A stretch of 64,000 bases of DNA from NCBI GenBank assembly GCA_964459385.1, contig CAYWLG010000013.1, forward strand, positions 1 through 64,000, in the 5' to 3' direction. The position numbers and the translations under genes were made by a program. Below are positions 40,666 through 50,423 of the stretch, one piece after another (position 1 is the stretch's first letter; every line of letters starts with the position of its first letter). The notes under the pieces were generated by a model. It was not told the DNA's origin. It saw nothing but the letters and a program-made list of their open reading frames with translations, and did no database searches. Source of the DNA: UBA6107 sp964459385 (lineage in GTDB: Bacteria; Chloroflexota; Anaerolineae; Anaerolineales; Anaerolineaceae).

Positions 40666-42087
40666 ATGCCAAAATTGATCACCCAATACGTCTGTCAACA
40701 ATGCGGAAAAGTCTCGCCGCGGCCGCTGGGCAAGTGCCCGCAGTGCGGCGGCTGGGACACCATGATCGAAGAAGTGGTCGAAGCGGCCGGTTCCGCCCCT
40801 GCCAGAACTGCCTTGCCCGGCCTGAACAGCCGTTCAACGCCAAAAAAGATGTCTGAGATCAGCGGCGACGTAGAATCGCGCATTCCGCTACCCATCACCG
40901 AGTTTGCCCGCGTGCTGGGCGGCGGGGTGGTGCCGGGCTCGATCGTGCTGGTGGGCGGCGACCCGGGCATTGGCAAGTCCACCCTGCTGCTGCAAATGTC
41001 GCTCGAAATGTCCACTCCATCAGCCGGTGCAAAACACGGCTTCAAGGTGCTTTATGTTTCGGGCGAAGAGTCGGAACGGCAGATCAAAATGCGTGCCCTG
41101 CGCCTTTCACGTCTGGCCGAGGGCAAAGAGAAACCCTTCAGCGAAGAGCTGTATTTGCTGACCGAAACCAACCTCGACGCCGTGCTCGAACAGGTCAGCC
41201 AGATCAAACCCGACCTGCTGGTGATCGATTCGATCCAGACGGTTTACCTGCCGGATATGAACTCTTCGGCGGGGTCGGTCAGCCAGGTGCGCGAATGTGC
41301 CAACCGCCTGCGCGAACTGGCCAAGACCAGCGGCATGGCCGTGTTCGTCATCGGGCATGTCACCAAAGAAGGCGTCATCGCCGGTCCGCGCGTGCTCGAA
41401 CACATTGTGGATACGGTGCTCTACCTCGAAGGCGACCGTTTTCAATCGTACCGGCTGCTGCGCTCGGTCAAGAACCGATTTGGTGCCACCGCCGAGGTGG
41501 GCGTATTTGAAATGCGTGAGCGCGGCATGGTAGAAGTGAGCAACCCTTCCGAGGCCTTTCTGGCCGAGCGCATGATCAACGCACCCGGTTCAGCCGTGGC
41601 CGTCACTATGGAAGGCACGCGCCCGCTGCTGGTGGAAATTCAGGGCCTCACCACCCCCTCCAATCAGGGCAATCCGCGCCGCACCCCCAACGGGGTCGAT
41701 TTCAACCGGCTGCTGCTCATCACCGCGGTGCTCACGCGCCGCCTGGGGCTGCGCCTGGCCGAGCAGGATGTCTTTGCCAACGTGGTGGGCGGCCTGCGCA
41801 TCGACGAACCCGCCGCCGACTTGGCCGTGGCCGCCGCCATCGCCTCTTCACTGCGGGATGTACCCGTGCGTGCCGAGGTGGTGCTCATCGGAGAGGTGGG
41901 CCTTTCGGGCGAGCTGCGCTGGGTGGGGCAGATGAACGCCCGCCTGCGCGAAGCGTCCAAACTGGGCTTTAAAATGGCCGTCGTGCCGCACCGGGTGGGC
42001 CGCGGCGAGCCCCTGCCCGAAGGAATTGTCATCAAAGAAGCGCGCTCTTTGCGAGAAGCCCTCTCGCTGGCGCTTTTATCGGAGTAA
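40666..42087 (+). CDS. radA: DNA repair protein RadA
   Basis: In this 473-residue protein an N-terminal zinc motif CQQCGKVSPRPLGKCPQCGG (10-29) precedes Walker A GGDPGIGKST (97-106), the RadA KNRFG motif (SVKNRFGATAEVGVFEM) and a Lon-protease-like C-terminal domain (RLGLRLAEQDVFANVVGGLR and following). RadA is a hexameric DnaB-type helicase that helps branch migration in recombination. Length is normal. A TATAAT sits right before the ATG, suggesting a leaderless mRNA. The next genes (DUF6391-like, holA) follow closely. Confidence 0.95.
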   Translation: MPKLITQYVCQQCGKVSPRPLGKCPQCGGWDTMIEEVVEAAGSAPARTALPGLNSRSTPKKMSEISGDVESRIPLPITEFARVLGGGVVPGSIVLVGGDPGIGKSTLLLQMSLEMSTPSAGAKHGFKVLYVSGEESERQIKMRALRLSRLAEGKEKPFSEELYLLTETNLDAVLEQVSQIKPDLLVIDSIQTVYLPDMNSSAGSVSQVRECANRLRELAKTSGMAVFVIGHVTKEGVIAGPRVLEHIVDTVLYLEGDRFQSYRLLRSVKNRFGATAEVGVFEMRERGMVEVSNPSEAFLAERMINAPGSAVAVTMEGTRPLLVEIQGLTTPSNQGNPRRTPNGVDFNRLLLITAVLTRRLGLRLAEQDVFANVVGGLRIDEPAADLAVAAAIASSLRDVPVRAEVVLIGEVGLSGELRWVGQMNARLREASKLGFKMAVVPHRVGRGEPLPEGIVIKEARSLREALSLALLSE

Positions 42088-42120
42088 GCTAACAAGATTC
42101 TCGGTTTTTGGAGGTTAATT

Positions 42121-42681
42121 ATGACGGATATGATCTCACCGCTTGAATGGGGCCCCGTCTCACTGGTGCGCCGTAATCACGGCCTGGAGCACGCCACCAT
42201 CAATCTGCTCAGCGAAAAATATCCCGGCCGCTCTTTTGCCGGTCATTCCGACAGCAAAGGCTTCTGGATCATCGGCACCATTTCCACCGACGAGTTGGCC
42301 GAGACCGTGCAGCAGGCGCTGGCGCGCATGAACGCCGGCGAGCACAACCTGGCTATTCACGCTCACTGTGGCACCAACGCCGTCACCACCGGCATCGTCG
42401 CCGGCACGCTGGCCTGGCTGGCTACCCTGCCAAACGCCAATTCTTTCAAGAAAAAAATGGATCGCTGGTCTTGGGTGGTCATGCTGGTTACCGGAGGTGT
42501 CATCCTCTCGCAGCCACTGGGGCCGCTGGTGCAGCAAAAGGTCACCACTTCGGGCGTCCCCGCCGGTCTAAAAGTGGATCAGATCGTTCGCTACGAGCGC
42601 GAAAACCCCAACCGCCCGGTGGCGCACCGCGTGCAGACCAAAGACAGCACCCCTACTGTTGTGGAGGCAAACGCTGAATGA
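42121..42681 (+). CDS. DUF6391-like membrane protein
   Basis: This 186-residue protein starts with an acidic/aromatic N-terminus, then RRNHGLEHATINLLSEKYPG (the R-N-H-x-L-E-H-A-T signature of DUF6391). Two hydrophobic helices lie at about 80-96 and 115-136. The H-x3-H pattern could bind a metal. A GGAGG site precedes the ATG, 33 bases after radA. Its stop overlaps the holA start (ATGA), so it is coupled to holA. Function unknown. Confidence 0.75.
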   Translation: MTDMISPLEWGPVSLVRRNHGLEHATINLLSEKYPGRSFAGHSDSKGFWIIGTISTDELAETVQQALARMNAGEHNLAIHAHCGTNAVTTGIVAGTLAWLATLPNANSFKKKMDRWSWVVMLVTGGVILSQPLGPLVQQKVTTSGVPAGLKVDQIVRYERENPNRPVAHRVQTKDSTPTVVEANAE

Positions 42682-43703
42682 GTTCGGCTGCCGGCAAGAA
42701 CGTTCATATTCTGCACGGCGATGACAGTTTCAGCCTGAACCGCAAGATCAAAGAACTGCTGTCCACGGCCGGGAACCCCACCGAGGTGGACATGAACACC
42801 ACCCGCCTCGACGGCAAGCTGGCTTCTTTTGATGAGATCGTCACGGCCGCCACCACCCTGCCTTTCTTCGGCGGGGCGCGTTGGATCGTGCTGGATTCTG
42901 CCCTGAGCAAGATCGACAAGTCGAAGGTGGAAAAATTTCAGAAGCTGTTGGATGGCCTGCCCGAGATCAATCACCTGATAATGGCGCTGGAGGATCATCA
43001 GCGCTGGCGCAAAGACGCCAACGGCCGTTGGATTCAGGTATGGGAAACCCTGCACGACAAGCACTGGCTGGTGCAGTGGGCGCAGGCACATGAAGACAGC
43101 AGTGAAATACTCCCCTTTCCGCTGCCCGATGAAAAGGCGATGGATGCCTGGGTCAGCAGCGAGGTGCAGCGTCAGGGCGGCAAGATCGCTGCCGATGCCG
43201 CACGCGAGCTGAGCCGCCACGTGGGCAATGAAACCAGCATCGCCAGCCAGGAGATCGGTAAACTGCTCATGTACGTGAACTACGAACGGCCGATCACGGT
43301 CAAAGATGTGATCGAAATGGTTTCCGATGAGGGCAGCGCCGACGTTTTCGTGATGCTCGATGCCCTGGCAGAGGGCCAGGTGCAGCAAGCCCAATCGCTG
43401 CTGCATCGTCTGCTCGAAGAAGACCCGCCCGAGGTGATTTTGGGGGCGGTCAGCCATCGTTTTCGCCAACTGCTGCAAGTGCGCGAAGCACTCGACGAAC
43501 ACGAAGACCTCAAGGTGCTGGTGGACCGCAAGGTGATCTTCAACAATCAATCTGCCAAATACGCGGCGCATGCGCGTCGTTTCAGCATGGCCAAACTGGA
43601 ATCGCTTTATAAACGATTGCTCGAAATGGATATCCAATCCAAAACTTCTCAGATCGACCTGGGGGCGAACCTGGAACTTTTCATCATGGAGTCCAATCAT
43701 TAA
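42678..43703 (+). CDS. holA: DNA polymerase III delta subunit
   Basis: This 341-residue protein has the HolA architecture: N-terminal HILHGDDSFSLNRKIKELL, LPFFGGARWIVLDSA, the D-A-W-V (W-V-S-S-E-V) segment and the lid domain E-T-S-I-A-S-Q-E-I-G-K-L, then the C-terminal collar domain with QLLQVREA. Delta opens the sliding clamp in the clamp-loader complex. The start overlaps the preceding stop (ATGA). It probably belongs to a radA-DUF6391-holA-OYE transcript. Confidence 0.9.
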   Translation: MSSAAGKNVHILHGDDSFSLNRKIKELLSTAGNPTEVDMNTTRLDGKLASFDEIVTAATTLPFFGGARWIVLDSALSKIDKSKVEKFQKLLDGLPEINHLIMALEDHQRWRKDANGRWIQVWETLHDKHWLVQWAQAHEDSSEILPFPLPDEKAMDAWVSSEVQRQGGKIAADAARELSRHVGNETSIASQEIGKLLMYVNYERPITVKDVIEMVSDEGSADVFVMLDALAEGQVQQAQSLLHRLLEEDPPEVILGAVSHRFRQLLQVREALDEHEDLKVLVDRKVIFNNQSAKYAAHARRFSMAKLESLYKRLLEMDIQSKTSQIDLGANLELFIMESNH

Positions 43704-43736
43704 TTCTAGAAATAATAGAAAGATCAGGAAAAGAAA

Positions 43737-44801
43737 ATGTCTCACTTATTTGAACCCCTCACCATAAAAGATGTTACCCTGCGTAACCGCATCGGGGTTT
43801 CCCCCATGTGTCAGTATTCTTACAGCGACGGTTTTTCAAACGATTGGCAGTTGGTAACGCTGGGCGCCAAAGCCAGCGGCGGCGCCGGATTGGTCATTTT
43901 TGAAGCCACCGCCGTGGAAGCCCGCGGCCGCATCACCCCCTTCGATGCGGGCATCTGGAAAGACGAACAGATCGAACCGCTGGCGCGCGTGGTGCGTTTC
44001 GTGCAGGAACAGGGCGCCGTGGCAGGCATTCAGATCGCCCATGCCGGGCGCAAGGCCTGCACCAGCCAACCCTGGATGGGTGGCAAGCCCGTCCCCGCTG
44101 GCGACGCAAGCAGGTGGCCCGTGGTGGGCGCCAGCCCACTGGCCTTCACCAGTGAACATCAGGTGCCGCATGAACTCAGCGTGAGCGAAATTCATGAGGT
44201 GCAGCAAAACTTTGCAGCGGCCGCCCAGCGGGTGCTGGCTGCCGGGTTCACCTGGCTCGAGCTCCACGCCGCGCACGGTTATCTGATCCATTCCTTCCTC
44301 TCTCCGCTTTCCAACCAGCGCAGCGACGAATACGGCGGCTCGTTCGAGAACCGCATGCGCATGCTGGTCGAGACGGTGCAGGCCGTTCAAAAGGTTTGGC
44401 CGGAGCGCCTGCCACTGACGGTGCGCATTTCGGGCACCGAGTGGGTGGAAGGCGGCTGGGATGTCGAGCAGTCGGTGGCGCTGGGCAAGGTGCTCAAAGC
44501 CGCCGGGGTGGACCTGATCGATTGTTCTTCGGGCGGTAACGTGCCCAAAGCGATTATGCCGCGCGACCCCGGTTATCAGGTACACATTGCAGATGCCGTG
44601 CGCAATCAGGCGGGCATCCCCAGTGCCGCCGTGGGTCTGATCAGCGATCCGCACATGGCTGACGAGATCGTGCGCAGCGGCAAAGCCGACCTGGTGCTGC
44701 TGGCGCGCGAACTGCTGCGCAATCCCAACTGGCCCATCCGTGCCGCACAAGAACTGGGGCAGCCCCTGCCCGTACCTGCCCAGTATCTGCGGGCCTACTG
44801 A
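43737..44801 (+). CDS. Old-yellow-enzyme family NADH:flavin oxidoreductase (YqjM/NamA-like)
   Basis: This 354-residue TIM-barrel flavoprotein has IGVSPMCQYS (FMN/Cys loop of the YqjM group), QIAHAGRKA, ELHAAHGYLIHSFLSPLSNQ then RSDEYGGSFENR (substrate and FMN contacts) and L-A-R-E-L-L-R-N-P near the end. It should reduce activated C=C bonds of enals, enones or nitro compounds with NAD(P)H. The start has AGGAAAAG upstream, 33 bases after holA. A terminator follows. Confidence 0.93.
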   Translation: MSHLFEPLTIKDVTLRNRIGVSPMCQYSYSDGFSNDWQLVTLGAKASGGAGLVIFEATAVEARGRITPFDAGIWKDEQIEPLARVVRFVQEQGAVAGIQIAHAGRKACTSQPWMGGKPVPAGDASRWPVVGASPLAFTSEHQVPHELSVSEIHEVQQNFAAAAQRVLAAGFTWLELHAAHGYLIHSFLSPLSNQRSDEYGGSFENRMRMLVETVQAVQKVWPERLPLTVRISGTEWVEGGWDVEQSVALGKVLKAAGVDLIDCSSGGNVPKAIMPRDPGYQVHIADAVRNQAGIPSAAVGLISDPHMADEIVRSGKADLVLLARELLRNPNWPIRAAQELGQPLPVPAQYLRAY

Positions 44802-44815
44802 TCCTTTATAAAAGC

Positions 44816-44858
44816 AAAAATGCCTTCCGGGTTAATCCAGAAGGCATTTTTCTTTTTA
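44816..44858. terminator. Terminator between OYE gene and galE
   Basis: The 12-bp stem AAAAATGCCTTC/GAAGGCATTTTT is followed by CTTTTT on the plus strand and preceded by A runs, so it can serve the convergent galE as well. Confidence 0.85.
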
Positions 44859-44878
44859 ATTCAGCCTGCGCAGGTCGT

Positions 44879-45889
44879 TTACAACCCCAACATCTGAGCG
44901 CGTTTCTCGTCCCATTTGAGGGCGTCTGAGATGCCGGCCTCGATGGGCAGTTCCGCCTGCCAGCCCAGCAGGCGCAGGGCCGTGTCGGCGTTGCAGTAAG
45001 AGCCGGCCACGTCGCCGGGGCGGGGGCCGGTCTCGACCTTGTTGATGGTCTGGCCGTACACCTTTTCGAAGGCGGTCACCAGCTCTTTCACGGTCACTCC
45101 GCGGCCGGTGCCCAAGTTGATGACCAGATAATTCTCCACCGGGCTGCCGGCGCGTTCAAAGACCTGATCGAACTCGGTAAGGGCCTTCACGTGCGCGCGG
45201 GCCAGATCCCACACGTGGATGTAATCGCGAATGCCCGTGCCGTCGCGGGTGGTATAGTCGTTGCCCGTGATCTGAAAGACCGGCAGGCGTCCCTGGGCCA
45301 CCTCGACCAGCTTGCCCAACACGTGGGTGGGGTTTTTCACATACAACCCGCTGCGCATCTTGGGGTCAGCGCCAATGGGATTAAAGTAACGCAGGGCAAT
45401 GCCCTTCATGCTGTAAGCCGCGCAGAAATCCTTGAGGATCATCTCCATCATATATTTGGTGCGCGCGTAGGGGCTGGAGGGTTTGAGCGGCGCTTCTTCG
45501 GTAACCATGAAACCGGGCACCACATCGTAGAGCGAGGCCGATGAGCTGAAGACCACTTTGCCGTGGTCGAGCTTGTGCAAAATACGGAAAAGCTCCAGCG
45601 ACTTGGCCACGTTATCCAGATAGTAGTCGTAGGGCTTTGAGACCGACTCCGGCACCACGATCAGCGCCGCACAGTGCACCGTGGCCTGAATATCGGGATG
45701 GTCGCTGAAGATCTGCGTCAGCAGCGCTTCATCGGCGATATCGCCATGATAGAAAATGCGTCCCTGCGTGAATTCGGAGCGACCGGTGATGAGCGAATCG
45801 AGAATGACCGGGGTGTGGCCTGCCTCTTCGAGGGCAGAGGCGATGGTGCTGCCGATATAACCGGCGCCGCCGGTAATGAGAAATTTCAT
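44879..45889 (-). CDS. galE: UDP-glucose 4-epimerase
   Basis: This 336-residue, extended SDR protein has NAD motif ITGGAGYIGS (5-14), catalytic S-S-S-A-S-L-Y and YARTK (Tyr/Lys), plus RYFNPIGADP, typical of GalE. It interconverts UDP-glucose and UDP-galactose for surface polysaccharide and galactose use. AAAGGTGACCC precedes the ATG. Monocistronic by spacing; the comEC operon ends about 100 bases upstream. Confidence 0.92.
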   Translation of the reverse strand: MKFLITGGAGYIGSTIASALEEAGHTPVILDSLITGRSEFTQGRIFYHGDIADEALLTQIFSDHPDIQATVHCAALIVVPESVSKPYDYYLDNVAKSLELFRILHKLDHGKVVFSSSASLYDVVPGFMVTEEAPLKPSSPYARTKYMMEMILKDFCAAYSMKGIALRYFNPIGADPKMRSGLYVKNPTHVLGKLVEVAQGRLPVFQITGNDYTTRDGTGIRDYIHVWDLARAHVKALTEFDQVFERAGSPVENYLVINLGTGRGVTVKELVTAFEKVYGQTINKVETGPRPGDVAGSYCNADTALRLLGWQAELPIEAGISDALKWDEKRAQMLGL

Positions 45890-45986
45890 GGGTCACCTTT
45901 GCAAAAGGATGGAATGAGTTTCAACCGGTTAAGTATAACGCCAAAAAACAGGGATTCCTTGTTTGAAGAAGAACGACGAAATTCTT

Positions 45987-48284
45987 TTACGGTTGCGTTT
46001 TCAAGGCAATTCCGCTGCCGTTGCTGATGATCTCAATAGCTGAATACTCGTCCAGCCCCAGCCAGGAAGGATCGGGGGACAGCGACGGGCTGTTCCACAA
46101 GATCGTCTGCGCACCCAGGTTCTGCCACATGTCGGCGGGCAGGTACTCGATGTCGTCTTCGTTCAAGATCAAAACGTTAAGACCGGCCAGTTCTGACTCT
46201 TTGTAAACCAGCAACTGACCCGGAGAAGCGCCGCCGGGAATCAGAATCTTCACCTCGCCGTAGCGAATGAGCAAAGCGGTGTGATGCAGGTCAACCGCCA
46301 GCGGCAGCACGGTGAGGTCGTCTTCGAGGTGAATACTTTCTGTGTCGCTCAGCTTTTTCACCTTTGCTGAGGCAGGCAGAATGGCCGCAGATTCCTCCTG
46401 GCCGATCAGATAAGCCGGTGGTGCCAGAATCACCTCATCCACAGGCAAACGGTCGTTCAGTTCGAGGATGTTCCTCGCCGCAGCCAGGTCGGTGGCCAGC
46501 GCCGCATCCAGATGAAAATTCCAGGGCGAAAGCGCCGGGCTGAGCGCGGCTGCCAGGGCGTTGCTTTCAGAAGCGGGGTCGATCAGCAGCGTATAACCGC
46601 CGGGAGAGGTGAGGAGCAAAGAAGATTCGTCTTCACTGCGCAGCAGCCTGAGATGCAGACGGCCATCAGGCGCACGCCACAGGGCCAGCCAGAGCACGAA
46701 GGCCAGCAAGAACAAGCCGACGGCCGCATAGATCCAGCGAAAGTTCTTAAAAAATTCGTGCAGCATCTTGCGAAACAGAAACAGCAGCACCAACAGCATG
46801 GCCAGGATCGAAAAGGCAATGGCCGATTCGGCAGAAAGCGTCATGGCACCTCCGTGGATGCGCGCCAGCAAGGTGACGATCCAATTGGAATAGGCCAGCA
46901 GGGGCCAGGTAAAGAGGGCGGCCAACTGTCCAAGCGGCAGCCAAACCATGCCCAGCAAAGTGGTGAGCATGCCGCCCACCAGCACGGCCGGCTGAACCGG
47001 CAATACCAGCGGATTGGCCAGCAGCGAGGTGAGCGAGAGCCGTGAAAATTGCAGCAAGATCACCGGCAGGGTGGTCACCTGGGCCGCCAGGGTGAAGAGA
47101 AAATATTCACTGAGCGGGCCAGTCAGACGATTGCTGGTCTCTTTCGGCAGCCGGCGCGACAGCAGGGCTTTCAGCCATCCTTGCAGCGGGTCGGCGAACA
47201 GCATCAGCCCCAGCGTGGCCGCAAACGAAAGTTGAAAGCTCACGTCCCAGGGCAACTGCGGGTTGAACAGGCACATTGCCCCGGCGGTCAGCCCCAGAGC
47301 GTTCAGTCCGCTGTTCTTGCGCCCGATGAGATGCCCGCCAAAGGCGAGGATCGCCATGATGGCCGCGCGCAGCACCGCTGGCGAGGCACCGACAAAGAGC
47401 GTGTAAACGATCAGCACCAGACCGGTGAGCGGCAGCGACCAGTAACGATTGGTCAATTTTGTGAAGAGCGCCGAAAAGATCGCCGCCAGAATGGCCATAT
47501 TAAAACCGGAAATGGCGATGATATGCGCCGTGCCGGTGTCTCGATAGGCCTGCGCGGTTATGGGCGGCAGATTATTGTCGTTGCCCAGCAAGATGCCTTC
47601 CAGCAGCCCCGATTCAGGCTGCGGAAAGAGGCAATAGATCGTTTTGGCCGCCACCTGACGCACCGTCTCAAGTGTTTGGGCAAAGACCCCCGCCTGACCC
47701 GAATCGAGTTGCTGCACCGAGGTAGGGTAATAGATGATGGTGTAAATGCCTTGGTGTTCCAGATAGGCACGATAAGAAAAATCGCCCGCTTCTGAAGGCG
47801 TTCTGGGCGTGGCGGTCATGCGCAGCAGGTCGCCCAACTGCCACTGTGCCGTTCTGGGCAGGCGGGCCAGAGCAGCCCCCTGCACCTGGCTAAAGTGCAT
47901 CGTAGCCGGGTCGTAGACTTCGCGCACTGAAAGGTGCAGGTAGATGAAATCTTCGCGCACATCGGGGCTGCGATCTACCACGGCCACCAGTTGATAAGTG
48001 CCCCGCTCGTTATACCAGGGTAGATCGTGCTCGTTCCAATTGGGCTGGGCCAGTGACATGCGCAGGCCGCCCAGAGCGAGAAAGAAAAACAAAAGGAAAG
48101 GGGAAACAAAGAGCAGACGGCGCAGCTTTTCAAACCATTTGCTGTGCCAAAGAATTTTTTGCAAACCGAACAAGAATAAAGAAACACCCCCAACTGTCAG
48201 CCATGCCCAGAGCGGAATCTGCCACTGCTTTTCCAGCAGCAATCCGGTGATGAAGGCGGCGGCGATCCAGAAGAGGGGCATCAT
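45987..48284 (-). CDS. comEC: ComEC/Rec2 DNA-uptake channel protein
   Basis: In this 765-residue protein a hydrophobic N-terminus and a soluble domain near 85-215 (DUF4131-type) lead to the competence membrane core with G-I-L-L-G-N-D, AHIIAISGFNMAILAA and A-S-P-A-V-L-R-A-A-I-M. The C-terminal 540-765 region has a metallo-beta-lactamase-like fold but without the H-x-H-x-D-H metal site, so nuclease activity may be absent. It should pass single-stranded DNA across the membrane. No Shine-Dalgarno at the ATG, which is 14 bases after the upstream stop; coupling is likely. No comEA lies nearby. Confidence 0.9.
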   Translation of the reverse strand: MMPLFWIAAAFITGLLLEKQWQIPLWAWLTVGGVSLFLFGLQKILWHSKWFEKLRRLLFVSPFLLFFFLALGGLRMSLAQPNWNEHDLPWYNERGTYQLVAVVDRSPDVREDFIYLHLSVREVYDPATMHFSQVQGAALARLPRTAQWQLGDLLRMTATPRTPSEAGDFSYRAYLEHQGIYTIIYYPTSVQQLDSGQAGVFAQTLETVRQVAAKTIYCLFPQPESGLLEGILLGNDNNLPPITAQAYRDTGTAHIIAISGFNMAILAAIFSALFTKLTNRYWSLPLTGLVLIVYTLFVGASPAVLRAAIMAILAFGGHLIGRKNSGLNALGLTAGAMCLFNPQLPWDVSFQLSFAATLGLMLFADPLQGWLKALLSRRLPKETSNRLTGPLSEYFLFTLAAQVTTLPVILLQFSRLSLTSLLANPLVLPVQPAVLVGGMLTTLLGMVWLPLGQLAALFTWPLLAYSNWIVTLLARIHGGAMTLSAESAIAFSILAMLLVLLFLFRKMLHEFFKNFRWIYAAVGLFLLAFVLWLALWRAPDGRLHLRLLRSEDESSLLLTSPGGYTLLIDPASESNALAAALSPALSPWNFHLDAALATDLAAARNILELNDRLPVDEVILAPPAYLIGQEESAAILPASAKVKKLSDTESIHLEDDLTVLPLAVDLHHTALLIRYGEVKILIPGGASPGQLLVYKESELAGLNVLILNEDDIEYLPADMWQNLGAQTILWNSPSLSPDPSWLGLDEYSAIEIISNGSGIALKTQP

Positions 48285-48298
48285 TGCAGGGAGGTCGT

Positions 48299-48901
48299 TC
48301 AGCGTTTGAATTTTGGAATGAAGGCAGGGGTCTCTTTTTTATAGGCGCGGTAGGCGTCCCCGAAGGCCAGGATCAGCTTGTTCTCTTCAAAGAGCGAGCC
48401 GATGACGGTATAGAGGGTGACGCCCAGAAAGAGCGCCAGCAGGTTCCAGGTCATGATCGGACTGAGCCAGATAAAGAGAAAACTGAAGCTGTAGATGGGA
48501 TGGCGCATCCAGCGATAAAAACTGCCGGTATTGAGCTTTTCATCGGGGGCGGTCAGCGATCTAAAGAGCAGCACATCCAGGCCAAAAAAAGCCATTGGAC
48601 GGCTGTCCAAGACGCTTTTGGCAGCGGCCAGTGCGGCAGCCAACTCGATCAGGCCGGTGACGATCAGCCAGGGAAGCGGAATGCGATAGATCACTTTATC
48701 TGGGAAGAGAAAGACCAGCGCGATATAACCCAGGCTGGTCAGACCCGCCACGACCACAAAGAAGAGGCGGTAATACTTCTTGCCCGCACTGCCAGCCCAG
48801 TGCACGGCTTTTTCTTTGAGCCACAAGGAAGCCAGCAGTGAGTGAATCAGGCCGAAGATCAGCCCGGCCAGCAGAATCCAGTAAAAACCAGTATTTGCCA
48901 T
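48299..48901 (-). CDS. NnrU/ICMT-like membrane methyltransferase
   Basis: This 200-residue protein has about five or six helices. The C-terminal pattern YRWMRHPIYSFSFLFIW, then E-E-N-K-L, then A-Y-R-A-Y, matches isoprenylcysteine-methyltransferase-like and NnrU proteins, which bind SAM at the membrane. The ATG at 48901 is favoured over 48910 because GAAAGG is then about nine bases away. Cotranscribed with comEC 14 bases downstream. Substrate unknown. Confidence 0.8.
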   Translation of the reverse strand: MANTGFYWILLAGLIFGLIHSLLASLWLKEKAVHWAGSAGKKYYRLFFVVVAGLTSLGYIALVFLFPDKVIYRIPLPWLIVTGLIELAAALAAAKSVLDSRPMAFFGLDVLLFRSLTAPDEKLNTGSFYRWMRHPIYSFSFLFIWLSPIMTWNLLALFLGVTLYTVIGSLFEENKLILAFGDAYRAYKKETPAFIPKFKR

Positions 48902-48950
48902 CGTTTGCATCCTTTCACTATTATAGATGCAAAATTCGGCACAAGGTGAG

Positions 48951-50423
48951 CTAGAAGGTTTGGTAAACGAAGGGAGCCACGTTGTTTGAGTAAGTAGCCA
49001 GCACGATCACGGTGAGCAGCACGACCACCACCACGATCTGCGCCCAGCGCGGCCACTGCTGCAAGAAAAGCTCGCTCTTGCGGCGGTTCTGGTCCAGATC
49101 AATGAAGATCGCCACGGTCAGCAGGCCCAAAATGGCCAGGTTCATATACTGCGTTCCCGTCAGCGCCGGATAAGGAATCTCGTTGTGGAGCGCCTGAACA
49201 TAGAGGTGCAGGTCGGGCTTGACCCAATGCAAGAGCGATTGCCAGTAAAGCAGGGCCGTTTGCAGCGGCATCTTGAAAGGCACCCAGGCCAGCACGGCAA
49301 AGACGAAGGTGATGCCGGTATTCAGTCCCTGCTTCCAGCGCGGGCGCTCGTTCAGCGGCCCCTGCGGACGGATCTTCTGCGCCAGGTGCTCTACGATCTG
49401 GTAGATGCCATGCAGTCCGCCCCACAGCAGCATGTTCCATGAAATGCCGTGCCAGAGGGCGCTCACCCCCATCGTGATCAGCGGCGGCACGATCATGTTG
49501 ACCCAGCCCTTCAGCTTGGACTTGCTGTGCATGATCTTCCACGAAAGGGGCAGATAAATGTAATCGCGCAGCCAGTTCGACAGGCTGATGTGCCAGCGTG
49601 CCCAGAATTCAGAGAAGTTGCGCGAGAGGTAAGGCAGGTTAAAGTTGTTGGTCAGCTCAATGCCAAACCACAGGCTGACGCCGCGCACGATCAGGGTATA
49701 ACCGGCGAAGTCGTTATAGAGCGCAAACGAGTAAGCGACCAGCCACAGCAGCAGTTGCAGCCCGCCATATTGAGCGGGTTGGGTAAAGGCGGCCGCCGGG
49801 ATCAGGTTAAACAACGGATCGGCGAAAACCATCTTGCGCAGCAGACCGCTCACGATCAGCACCGCGCTGCGCTCCAACAGAGGGCGATCCACTGCCAGCG
49901 GGTTTTCCAGCCGTGCGAAAAACTGTTTGGCCTTTTCAACCGGGCCCGAAACCACACGCGGAAAGTAAAAAGCATACAGCGAGAAGAGCAAAAGGTTCTT
50001 CTGCGCTGTCATGCGCCCGTTGGAAACATCCATCAGGTAGCTGACCCACTGCACGGCCATAAAAGAAAGGCCGATCGGCATGAGCAGTTTCAGCCCATCG
50101 CTGAGCGGGGCTTTCAACAAAGCCGCCAGCCAGGGCAGGTAGAAATTGTTGTACTTGAAGACCAGAATGGCCAAAATGTTCAGGGCGATGCCGGCATAAA
50201 ACCAGACCCGGCGCTGCTTCTGCTCAGGGGCAACGTGCAACCCGATCCAGAAGTTCAGCAGGGTGAGCAGGCTCAGGCTGATGACGAACTGCCACGACCA
50301 GGTGAACAGAAACCCGAGCGAAACGAGCAGCAGCCAGGGGGTCTTGAAGCGCTGCGGCAGGAAGCGATAGAGCAGCGCCGCTGCGCATGCAAAGACAAAG
50401 AAGAGCAGTGTGGTCACCGTCAT
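48951..50423 (-). CDS. MBOAT-family O-acyltransferase (AlgI/DltB-like)
   Basis: This 490-residue protein has about 11 helices. Core motifs are FSEFWARWHISLSNWLRDYI (conserved Arg-Trp-His) and SALWHGISWNMLLWGGLHG (catalytic His), the MBOAT signature. AlgI/DltB-like members move an acyl group across the membrane to an extracellular polymer with an SGNH partner. The start overlaps the stop of the upstream SGNH gene (ATGA), so the two proteins are made together. The acceptor polymer is unknown. Confidence 0.92.
   Translation of the reverse strand: MTVTTLLFFVFACAAALLYRFLPQRFKTPWLLLVSLGFLFTWSWQFVISLSLLTLLNFWIGLHVAPEQKQRRVWFYAGIALNILAILVFKYNNFYLPWLAALLKAPLSDGLKLLMPIGLSFMAVQWVSYLMDVSNGRMTAQKNLLLFSLYAFYFPRVVSGPVEKAKQFFARLENPLAVDRPLLERSAVLIVSGLLRKMVFADPLFNLIPAAAFTQPAQYGGLQLLLWLVAYSFALYNDFAGYTLIVRGVSLWFGIELTNNFNLPYLSRNFSEFWARWHISLSNWLRDYIYLPLSWKIMHSKSKLKGWVNMIVPPLITMGVSALWHGISWNMLLWGGLHGIYQIVEHLAQKIRPQGPLNERPRWKQGLNTGITFVFAVLAWVPFKMPLQTALLYWQSLLHWVKPDLHLYVQALHNEIPYPALTGTQYMNLAILGLLTVAIFIDLDQNRRKSELFLQQWPRWAQIVVVVVLLTVIVLATYSNNVAPFVYQTF

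Noticed and set aside
42591..43745. 384-codon open frame antisense to holA
   Set aside because: It mirrors holA codons, has no family signature and no promoter or ribosome site; holA itself is clear.
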